In this document: positions 47,006-54,855 of the stretch, in pieces | How the letters are laid out: every line of letters begins with the position of its first letter | Position numbering within the stretch: position 1 is the stretch's first letter | Source: Rhizobium bangladeshense | GTDB lineage: Bacteria; Pseudomonadota; Alphaproteobacteria; Rhizobiales; Rhizobiaceae | Length of the DNA stretch: 64,000 bases | Direction: 5' to 3' | Assembly: GCF_017357245.1 (NCBI RefSeq) | Contig: NZ_CP071612.1 | Location: 4,019,501 to 4,083,500 of the forward strand | Program-made: the position numbers and the translations under genes | The notes under the pieces: generated by a model | Databases searched by the model: none | Told to the model about the DNA's origin: nothing | The model's input: only the letters and a program-made list of their open reading frames with translations

Positions 47006-47941
47006 ATGAATGCGCAATCGCGACCTGTCACCCTCATCGGCGCACCTTTGGAAGAAGGCTCCGGTCGCCGAGGTGCCGCCATGGGCCCCGCGGCGTTGCG
47101 GATTGCCGGCGTCGACCAGACGCTGATCGATCTCGGCCACGACGTTGCCGATATCGGCGATCTCTGCATCGTGCCGGCTATGGATCTGCCGAATCACCCG
47201 AAAGCCCACAATCTTAGAATCGTCGGTGCCTTTACGCGGGCGTTGGAAAGCAGCGTCTATGACGTCGCCGCTTCAGGCCGCTTTCCGCTGATTCTTGGCG
47301 GCGATCACAGCCTGTCGATGGGCAGCGTCTCCGGCATGGCACGCTATGCCGCCAGCAAGGGACGCCCGCTCTTCGTGCTCTGGCTCGATGCCCATGCCGA
47401 TTTCAACTCTCCGGCGACGTCGCCCTCCGGCAATATTCACGGCATGCCCGTCGCCTTCTTCTGCGGCGAGGCGGAGTTCGCCGAAATTCTTCCGAAGGAC
47501 CGTCCCTTCGTCGATCCGAGGAACGTCTTCCAGGTCGGCATTCGCTCAGTCGATGCGCGCGAGCGCGAAGAAATTCACGAACACGGCGTCAACGTCTTCG
47601 ATATGCGCGCGATAGACGAGCAGGGCATCGGCGCCATCATGCGGGAGATTCTCGACGCCGTCGCCAGGACCAATGGCCTGCTGCATGTCAGCCTCGATGT
47701 CGATTTTCTCGATCCCGACATCGCCCCCGGCGTCGGTACGACGGTGCCCGGCGGTGCAACCTTCCGCGAGGCGCATCTTGTCATGGAAATGCTTTCGGAC
47801 AGCGGCCTCGTTTCGTCGCTCGATCTTGTCGAACTCAATCCGTTTCTCGATGATCGCGGCAAGAGCGCCCGCATACTGGTGGAACTGACGGCAAGCCTGT
47901 TCGGCCGCCGCATCTTCGATCGTCCGACACGCGCCGCATAG
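47006..47941 (+). CDS. rocF: Arginase
   Basis: A 311-residue Mn enzyme splitting arginine into ornithine and urea. Metal ligands are in GGDHSLSMG, LDAHADFN and SLDVDFLDPDIAPG; PVTLIGAPLEEGSGRRGAAMGP and DLVELNPFLDD are typical of arginases rather than agmatinases. GGAG site before ATG 47006. First gene of an arginine-use pair with the aminotransferase gene 22 bases on. Confidence 0.92.
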   Translation: MNAQSRPVTLIGAPLEEGSGRRGAAMGPAALRIAGVDQTLIDLGHDVADIGDLCIVPAMDLPNHPKAHNLRIVGAFTRALESSVYDVAASGRFPLILGGDHSLSMGSVSGMARYAASKGRPLFVLWLDAHADFNSPATSPSGNIHGMPVAFFCGEAEFAEILPKDRPFVDPRNVFQVGIRSVDAREREEIHEHGVNVFDMRAIDEQGIGAIMREILDAVARTNGLLHVSLDVDFLDPDIAPGVGTTVPGGATFREAHLVMEMLSDSGLVSSLDLVELNPFLDDRGKSARILVELTASLFGRRIFDRPTRAA

Positions 47942-47963
47942 ACAAGGCTGAGGGAGCAGCGCC

Positions 47964-49163
47964 ATGAACACTTCGGAAAAACTGATCGCGACGGAACAGC
48001 GGCTCGGCGCCAACAATTATAAGCCGCTCGATGTGGTGCTCACACGCGGCGAAGGCGTGTATGTCTGGGATACGGACGGCAATCGTTATCTCGATTGTCT
48101 CTCCGCCTATTCCGCAGTCAATCAGGGCCACTGCCATCCGAAGATCCTTGCCGCCATGGTCGAGCAGGCGGGGCGGTTGACGCTCACCTCTCGAGCCTTC
48201 CGCAACGACCAGCTCGCTCATCTCTACGAAGAGCTCGCGGCGCTGACCGGTTCGCACAAGATCCTGCCGATGAACTCCGGCGCCGAAGCCGTGGAAACCG
48301 CCATCAAGGCGGTGCGCAAATGGGGATACGAGGTCAAGGGCGTGCCGGAGGGGAAGGCGGAGATCATCGTCTGCGCCGACAATTTCCATGGCCGCACGCT
48401 GAGCATCATCAGTTTCTCCACTGACCCCGACGCTCGCACCGGCTTCGGACCCTATACACCGGGCTTCCGCATCATTCCCTTCGGCGATGCCGAGGCATTC
48501 GAGGCCGCGATCAACGGCAATACCGTGGCGGCTCTGATCGAGCCGATCCAGGGCGAAGCCGGCGTCATCATCCCTGCGGCCGGTTATTTCACCCGCATCC
48601 GGGAGCTCTGCACCGCAAACAACATCACCCTGATCCTCGATGAGATCCAGACCGGCCTCGGCCGCACCGGCAAGCTGCTGGCCGAAGAACACGAAGGTAT
48701 CGAGGCCGATGTGACGCTGATCGGCAAGGCGCTGTCCGGCGGGTTCTATCCCGTATCGGCTGTGCTTTCGAATTCCGAGGTGCTCGGCGTGCTGAAACCC
48801 GGCCAACACGGCTCGACCTTCGGCGGTAATCCGCTCGCCTGTGCGGTGGCGCGCACGGCCCTCAAGGTGCTGGTGGAGGAGGGCATGATCGAGAACGCCG
48901 CCGTCATGGGCGACTATTTCCTCGAAGGCTTGAGGTCGATCCGCTCCAACATCGTCAGAGACGTGCGTGGCCGTGGCCTGATGATGGCGATCGAGCTGGA
49001 ACCCGAAGCCGGCGGCGCACGGCAATATTGCCATGCGCTGAAGGAGCGCGGCCTTCTCGCAAAGGATACCCACGACCACACGATTCGCCTCGCTCCGCCA
49101 CTTGTTATAACGAGGGAGCAGGTCGATTGGGCCGTCTCGCAGATTGAAAAGACCATCAGTTGA
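47964..49163 (+). CDS. rocD: Ornithine aminotransferase
   Basis: A 399-residue class III PLP aminotransferase: ornithine to glutamate semialdehyde. Begins [37 protein letters not shown]-type [20 protein letters not shown], the [13 protein letters not shown] turn, [14 protein letters not shown] and PLP lysine in [13 protein letters not shown]. Together with arginase it makes glutamate from arginine. Confidence 0.94.
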   Translation: MNTSEKLIATEQRLGANNYKPLDVVLTRGEGVYVWDTDGNRYLDCLSAYSAVNQGHCHPKILAAMVEQAGRLTLTSRAFRNDQLAHLYEELAALTGSHKILPMNSGAEAVETAIKAVRKWGYEVKGVPEGKAEIIVCADNFHGRTLSIISFSTDPDARTGFGPYTPGFRIIPFGDAEAFEAAINGNTVAALIEPIQGEAGVIIPAAGYFTRIRELCTANNITLILDEIQTGLGRTGKLLAEEHEGIEADVTLIGKALSGGFYPVSAVLSNSEVLGVLKPGQHGSTFGGNPLACAVARTALKVLVEEGMIENAAVMGDYFLEGLRSIRSNIVRDVRGRGLMMAIELEPEAGGARQYCHALKERGLLAKDTHDHTIRLAPPLVITREQVDWAVSQIEKTIS

Positions 49164-49329
49164 AGTAGATCAAGGCCGAAAACCTTCGCAATCCCGTTCC
49201 CGATTTAGATTTGGGCAACACTCTTCCGTTAATGTCGTCGCTAGCCGTAACGATGCTTTGAGTATGCAAAGACATCGCGGGTGTGAAGGCAAAGCTCGTC
49301 GGCGCCAATGGTGGCGCACCGCTTCTGCT

Positions 49330-49359
49330 TTGACTTACGACAGTTGGGAAGAATTCTAA
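49330..49359 (+). pseudogene. Possible C-terminal relic of an MCP gene ahead of cheW
   Basis: In the frame ending at the stop TAA (49357-49359) the DNA reads LTYDSWEEF. The MCP further on ends QSWEEF, the CheR-tether pentapeptide, with similar codons (AGCTGGGAAGAGTTC there, AGTTGGGAAGAATTC here). The stop overlaps the cheW start (TAATG), the usual mcp-cheW coupling. Upstream, the frame has no MCP domain, so an old deletion is inferred. Confidence 0.45.
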
Positions 49360-49835
49360 TGGCCACGATCAATTCCACTAGCTTCAGCGGCGATACGCTC
49401 GAGATCATTGCCTTCCGCCTGCATGATCAGGAATTCTGCGTCAAGACCACGACCATACGCGAAATCCGCGGCTGGGCGCCTTCGACCCCGATCCCGCATT
49501 CGCCGGCCGATGTCATAGGTGTCATGAACCTGCGCGGTTCGGTCATCCCGATCATCGATCTCGCCTATAAGCTCGGCATGAAGAGCACGGTCGCCAACGA
49601 ACGCAGCGCCATCGTGGTGGCTGAAGTGCATAGCATGGTCATCGGCATGCTCGTCGACCGCGTCTCGGATATTCTCACCATCTCCTCGAGCCAGGTTCAG
49701 CCGGTGCCTGAAGTAACCGCCTCCTTCGACCGCGCTTTCTGCGAAGGCATCATCGCGTCGGAAAACGGCATGATCTGCTTCCTGAACCTCGCCAAGATGT
49801 TCAAGGAAAACGAGACAGATGAGCTGGCGGCCTGA
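49359..49835 (+). CDS. cheW: Chemotaxis coupling protein CheW
   Basis: A 158-residue CheW: EIIAFRLHDQEFCVKTTTIREIRGW, HSPADVIGVMNLRGSVIPIIDLAYKLG, and VDRVSDILTIS with the interface residues used to bind receptor tips and CheA P5. It would link chemoreceptors to CheA; cheA is not in the window. A terminator follows, so it is expressed apart from the MCP gene downstream. Confidence 0.94.
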   Translation: MATINSTSFSGDTLEIIAFRLHDQEFCVKTTTIREIRGWAPSTPIPHSPADVIGVMNLRGSVIPIIDLAYKLGMKSTVANERSAIVVAEVHSMVIGMLVDRVSDILTISSSQVQPVPEVTASFDRAFCEGIIASENGMICFLNLAKMFKENETDELAA

Positions 49836-49859
49836 CCTGTCAGAACAATTGGGACTTGA

Positions 49860-49884
49860 AAAACCGCCGCTCTCCGGCGGTTTT
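49860..49884 (+). terminator. Intrinsic terminator after cheW
   Basis: AAAACCGCCG / CGGCGGTTTT stem around CTCTC, then TATATT, 25 bases past the cheW stop. Confidence 0.85.
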
Positions 49885-50085
49885 ATATTGCCCGTTACAG
49901 CCGATCTGAGCTTGCGGCAGCCACTATACTCAAACGTTAGTGATAGCTTCTATACGCAATTTTAACTATGCTTCAGCACTATGGTTTACGAAGCCTACGG
50001 ATGACACGTTTCCGGTCCACGGAATGCCCCGCTTCGCTTCTATCAGGCCGGAGCAGCGGGAGCTGTGGACTTCAGAGGGACGGGA

Positions 50086-51847
50086 ATGTTTGGTCTATCC
50101 TCCGATTCGAAATACATTCTTGACGCCATCTCCAAATCGCAGGCGATCATCGAATTCGATCTCAAGGGAAATATCCTTGCGGCCAACGAAAACTTCTGCG
50201 CTGCGCTTGGTTATGGCCTGAGCGAGATCCTCGGCAAGCATCACAGCATGTTCTGCGAGCCCGCCTACACGGCAACGGATACCTACCGCGAGTTCTGGGC
50301 GCGGCTCGGACGCGGCGAATATGACGCTGGTGCCTACAAGCGCTTCGCCAAGGGCAACAGGGAAATTTGGATCCAGGCTTCCTACAATCCTGTTTTGAAG
50401 GGCGGAAAGCCGTTCAAGATCGTGAAATTCGCAGCCGATATCACCGCTGTGAAAAGAAAGGCGGTCGAGGATGCCGGCAAACTGGAGGCGATCTCACGCT
50501 CGCAGGCGGTAATCGAATTCACGCCGACAGGCGAGATTCTGACCGCCAACGACAATTTCTGCAGCGCCATGGGCTACTCGCTCGCCGACATCGCCGGCAA
50601 GCACCACAGCATGTTCTGCGATCCCGCCTACGCTCGCACCGAGGACTACGCCAATTTCTGGAAGCGGCTGGCGCGCGGCGAATTCATTGCCAACGAATTT
50701 GTCCGGTTCGGCAAGGGCGGCCGGCAAATCCTGGATACAGGCGGCCTATAATCCGATCCTCGATGCAAACGGCAAAGTCTACAAGGTAGTAAAGTTTGCT
50801 ACCGACGTCACGGAGCGGATGAGCGCCATTGCCCTGCTCGGCACCGCCATGCGCGATCTCTCCGAGGGCAATCTCACACGGACGGTGGATACGTCTTTTG
50901 TTCCGTCGATGGAGCAGTTGCGTCACGATTTCAACACGGCGATCAGCGACCTCGCCCGAACCATGAAGACGATCGGCGAAAACGCCAATGCGATTGCCGC
51001 CGGCTCGCGCGAAATCGGTGCATCAGCCGACACCTTCTCCAAGAGGACGGAACAGCAGGCTGCTTCGATCGAAGAGACGGCGGCCGCGCTGGAGGAGATT
51101 ACCACGACGGTCAATGATTCCAGCCGTCGTGCCGAGGAAGCCGGCCGGCTCGTCACCAAGACGAAGCAAGGCGCTGAGCAATCCGGCGTCGTCGTCCGCA
51201 ATGCCGTCGCGGCCATGGATCAGATCGAACAGTCCTCTCGCGAGATCAACAACATCATCGGCGTCATCGACGACATTGCCTTCCAGACCAATCTCCTGGC
51301 GCTGAATGCCGGCGTAGAGGCGGCGCGCGCCGGGGAAGCCGGCAAGGGTTTCGCCGTCGTTGCCCAGGAGGTTCGCGAGCTCGCCCAGCGCTCCGCCAAA
51401 GCGGCCAAGGAGATCAAAGCACTGATCAATACATCGAGCGAGCTCGTCAGAAATGGCGTCGGTCTCGTGGGCCAGACCGGACAGGCGCTTGAGGAAATCG
51501 TCGCGCAGGTCGGCGACATCGATGGCAATGTCGAAGCGATCGTCAGAGCAACGAAGGAACAGGCGATTGGCCTCAAGGAAATAAACCAGGCGGTCAATAC
51601 CATGGACCAGGCGACGCAGCAGAACGCGGCGATGGTCGAGGAAAGCACCGCTGCCAGCCACAGCCTTGCCAGGGAAGCCGAAACGCTGCGCGTCCTGCTG
51701 GCGAAGTTCCGCCTCCCGGGTCAGGCCCAGGCCTTCAGCAAGCCCGAGCCAAGGCCGATGGGTTCGCCGGCCCTCCACCTCGTCGCACGGGTAGCAAAGA
51801 CCCATGCCGCTGCCGCAGCAAATTCGCAGAGCTGGGAAGAGTTCTGA
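50086..51847 (+). pseudogene. Soluble PAS-PAS methyl-accepting chemotaxis protein, frameshifted
   Basis: Two frames make one receptor. 50086-50751 encodes PAS1 (SKYILDAISKSQAIIEFDLKG) and most of PAS2, ending prematurely in RQILDTGGL; 50687-51847 resumes in the next frame with [14 protein letters not shown], a HAMP-like linker and a full MCP signalling domain with the hairpin tip [41 protein letters not shown] and a C-terminal SWEEF. An extra C in the CC at 50730-50731 breaks it. No transmembrane segment, so a cytoplasmic sensor, likely of redox or oxygen (PAS). Confidence 0.85.
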
Positions 51848-51910
51848 TTCCGCCACCTTCCCTTCAGCCGGACGGAAACGCGCCGCCTCGAAGCCGGCGC
51901 GTTCGAGTGC

Positions 51911-53569
51911 TTATCCGAAGAGAGCGAAAGTCGCCTTAAGCGTCACCCAGACGCCCCAGAGCAGCGGAATGCCAACGACGGCCCAGGCGAGCATCGCCTT
52001 GGAATCCAGCCCGCCTGTGCCGATGCCGAAGGAGCCTGTCGGCCCGGCATTGACGGCCGCCGATTTCGCCTGCAGCGCAGCGACCTCATCATCCGACATG
52101 AACCATTTGTCCGGAAGCGGCCTGACCAACGCATTGGCGATGAGGCCGAGCGCCAGCATGCCGGCGAGGATATACATGGTCCCGGTATAAAGTGTCGGCC
52201 CGGGTGCGACGCCGGCGGCGATCTGGGCTTCGCGGATATAGTTCACGACGACAGGTCCGACGATGCCCGCCGTTGCCCAGGCCGTCAGCAGCCGGCCGTG
52301 GATGGCGCCGACGAATTGGGTGCCAAAGATATCGGCAAGATAGGCCGGGATCGTTGCGAAGCCGCCGCCATACATCGACAGGATGATCCCAAAGGAGAGA
52401 ACGAACAGCGCCTTGTTGCCCATGCCGGCGAAGGTCGGCGCCAGCGCATAGAGCGCGATGCCGATGATGAAGAAGCTGTAATAGGTATTCTTGCGGCCGA
52501 TCTTGTCCGACAATGACGCCCAGAAGAACCGTCCGCCGATGTTGAAGAGCGAAAGAAGCCCGGCGAAGCCGGCGGCGATCGTGGCGATCGATGCCTTATG
52601 CCCGGCGTCGAGCTGCGCGAAGGCAACATCCGGCAAGCCGATCAACGAACCGGCGAAGATTTCCTGCAGCATCGGCGAGGCCATGCCGAGAACACCGATG
52701 CCAGCCGAGACGTTGAGGCAAAGCACGGCCCAGATCAGCCAGAACTGCTTGGTCTTGTGGGCGTTGCGCAGATGCACGTGCTTGGTTGTGATCATGGTGC
52801 TTTTGGCCGCCGGCGGCGTCCAACCATCAGGGCGCCAGCCGGTCGGCGGAATGCGATAGCCGAAGGCGCCGCCCATCATGAAGGCGAAGTAGATCGCCGC
52901 CATGACGATGAAGGTCTGCCAGACGCCGACCGACGTGTCGGTCTTGAAGGCATTCATCAGCAGATTGGCAAGCGGAGCACCGATCATCGCGCCGCCGCCG
53001 AAGCCCATGATCGCCATGCCGGTTGCCATGCCGCGCCGGTCGGGAAACCACTTGATCAGCGTCGAGACGGGCGAGATGTAGCCGAGGCCGAGACCAATGC
53101 CGCCAATGACGCCGGCGCCGAGCCACATCAACCAGAGCTGATGAGTAATGACGCCGAAGGCGGCAAGCACGATGCCGCCGCACCAGCAGCAGGCGGAAAC
53201 GACGCCGGCCTTGCGCGGGCCGGCCCTTTCCAGCCAGCCGCCCCAGATCGCGGCGGACGAGCCGAGCAGAACGAAGAACAGCGTATAGATCCAGCCGAGA
53301 TCAGCAATGCGCCAGTCGCAGGTCGTGGTGAAGAGCGCGGAGGCGAGCGTCAGGTCCGGGCAAGCCGTCGAGGCGGTGATCCCGAGCGACTTGGAAAGCG
53401 GCAGCCAGAACACACTGAAGCCATAGGCCATGCCAATGCAGAGATGGATCGCAAGCGCCGCCGGCGGCACCAGCCACCTGTTGAAACCAGGCCTTGCGAT
53501 AATCCTTTCGCGATCAAGCAGGCCCGAGCCCGCCAACGCTCCGTCCGTACGTGTTTCCGCTGCAGTCAT
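51911..53569 (-). CDS. OFA-family MFS transporter (oxalate/formate antiporter type)
   Basis: A 552-residue, 12-helix transporter. The N-terminus ends FNRWLVPPAALAIHLCIGMAYGFSVFWLPL, then GGIGLGLGYISPVSTLIKWFPDRRGMATGMAIMGFGGGAMIG and GRFFWASLSDKIGRKNTYY are OFA/NarK-like motifs. An internal loop of about 100 residues follows helix six. Start at ATG 53569 (GGAGGAG site). It lies downstream of the formate dehydrogenase genes on the same strand, so formate or oxalate movement is a reasonable guess. Confidence 0.85.
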   Translation of the reverse strand: MTAAETRTDGALAGSGLLDRERIIARPGFNRWLVPPAALAIHLCIGMAYGFSVFWLPLSKSLGITASTACPDLTLASALFTTTCDWRIADLGWIYTLFFVLLGSSAAIWGGWLERAGPRKAGVVSACCWCGGIVLAAFGVITHQLWLMWLGAGVIGGIGLGLGYISPVSTLIKWFPDRRGMATGMAIMGFGGGAMIGAPLANLLMNAFKTDTSVGVWQTFIVMAAIYFAFMMGGAFGYRIPPTGWRPDGWTPPAAKSTMITTKHVHLRNAHKTKQFWLIWAVLCLNVSAGIGVLGMASPMLQEIFAGSLIGLPDVAFAQLDAGHKASIATIAAGFAGLLSLFNIGGRFFWASLSDKIGRKNTYYSFFIIGIALYALAPTFAGMGNKALFVLSFGIILSMYGGGFATIPAYLADIFGTQFVGAIHGRLLTAWATAGIVGPVVVNYIREAQIAAGVAPGPTLYTGTMYILAGMLALGLIANALVRPLPDKWFMSDDEVAALQAKSAAVNAGPTGSFGIGTGGLDSKAMLAWAVVGIPLLWGVWVTLKATFALFG

Positions 53570-53683
53570 GAACAACTCCTCCTTGTTTCAGACCTCGCTA
53601 TAAAATCCAGTGCCGCCCGTCTTTTCAGACGCGCCAAGGACACTGTGACATTTTGGATTGCTGCATCATCTCATCCTTAAATC

Positions 53684-53695
53684 GATTAATTAATC
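53684..53695. promoter_or_regulatory. Palindrome upstream of the OFA transporter
   Basis: GATTAATTAATC, a perfect 12-bp AT-rich palindrome in the 183-base gap, could be a regulator site for the transporter gene. It may also arise by chance. Confidence 0.25.
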
Positions 53696-53752
53696 AGCGG
53701 CGTTTGTGCAGGCAGTGAACTGCTGCCTCCTCGCGCACGGCACCTCTTATGA

Positions 53753-53998
53753 TTACCGGACCTGGTTCGTTTTCGCTTCCGGCTTGCGGATCATGGGAGC
53801 GGCCTGAAGCACCAGAGCATCCAGACCGTTTTCCTCCTTTTCGAGAATTTCGAATAATTGCCGCCGCATGCGCGGCTCCCAGAACTTATTGATGTGCAAG
53901 GCGACCCCTTGCGCAGCCTCGCTTTCCGGTTGGCTTTTGAAAAAGGTGGCGATCTGGTTTGCCATGTAGACAAGCTTGGTCTTGGTATCATGCGACAT
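53753..53998 (-). CDS. fdsD: Formate dehydrogenase delta subunit
   Basis: An 81-residue protein with the FdsD pattern KLVYMANQIATFFKSQPESEAAQGVALHINKFWEPRMRRQLFE. It is a small accessory subunit needed for stable Fds complexes. Its start overlaps the fdhD stop by 11 bases. Confidence 0.92.
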   Translation of the reverse strand: MSHDTKTKLVYMANQIATFFKSQPESEAAQGVALHINKFWEPRMRRQLFEILEKEENGLDALVLQAAPMIRKPEAKTNQVR

Positions 53999-54812
53999 CG
54001 GCGATGCTTCCGGGCGAGATGCGGTGCGGGTGTGTGAAAATCTCGAAATCCTCCCCGCGCACCAGCGCGACGAGCGTCATGCCTGCCTCTTCGGCCGTGC
54101 GGATCGCGAGGGCCGTCGGCGCTGAAATGGCGATGAGCACGGGGCTGCCGAGGATCGCCGCCTTCTGCACCATCTCGACCGACAGCCGGCTGGTCACGAC
54201 GACTGCACCGTTTCCGCCGCTTTCGCCGGCGCGGATGACGGCGCCGCAAAGTTTGTCCAGCGCGTTGTGCCGGCCGACATCTTCACGGACCGCAATGAGC
54301 CCGCTGCCGGGAAGGTAGAATCCAGCGCCATGTACGGCCCGCGTCTCCCGATGCAGCGGCTGCGCCTCGTTCAAAAGCGAAACGGCCCGAACGATATCCG
54401 CATGAGACAGGGTCAACGCCGATGTGGAGACATCGGGCACCGGCCGCACTGCCTGTTCGATCGATTCGATGCCGCAGAGCCCGCAGCCGACCGGCCCGGC
54501 CATGCTGCGGCGGCGCGCCCGCAACCGATCGGCGACGTCGTCGGCAAGGCTGACCTGAACGTCGATGCCCTGCTCGCCCTCAAGTATCTCAATGGCTGTT
54601 ATTTCCACCGGCTTGGCGATAATCCCTTCGGTCAGGCTGAAGCCGACGGCGAAATCCTCAAGATCCGCGGGTGTCGCCATCATCACCGCATGCGAGCTGC
54701 CGCCATAGGAAAAGGCGATCGGCACTTCCTCCGGCACAATACGAGAACCGCTCTGCATGATGCCGTTGCGTCGGGCGGTTTCGGGAGCACGGGCGGTCGT
54801 GGAGAAAGTCAT
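53988..54812 (-). CDS. fdhD: Formate dehydrogenase accessory sulfurtransferase FdhD/FdsC
   Basis: A 274-residue protein carrying the CGLCG motif (C110, C113), which passes sulfur from IscS to the bis-MGD cofactor. HGAGFYLPG, REDVGRHNALDKLCG and RLSVEMVQKAAILGSP are family motifs. In Rhodobacter this gene is fdsC and binds the cofactor. Confidence 0.94.
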   Translation of the reverse strand: MTFSTTARAPETARRNGIMQSGSRIVPEEVPIAFSYGGSSHAVMMATPADLEDFAVGFSLTEGIIAKPVEITAIEILEGEQGIDVQVSLADDVADRLRARRRSMAGPVGCGLCGIESIEQAVRPVPDVSTSALTLSHADIVRAVSLLNEAQPLHRETRAVHGAGFYLPGSGLIAVREDVGRHNALDKLCGAVIRAGESGGNGAVVVTSRLSVEMVQKAAILGSPVLIAISAPTALAIRTAEEAGMTLVALVRGEDFEIFTHPHRISPGSIADVA

Positions 54813-54855
54813 GCCGCACGCTCCCTCTTCGGCAACACCAAACCGCCTCGCATCG

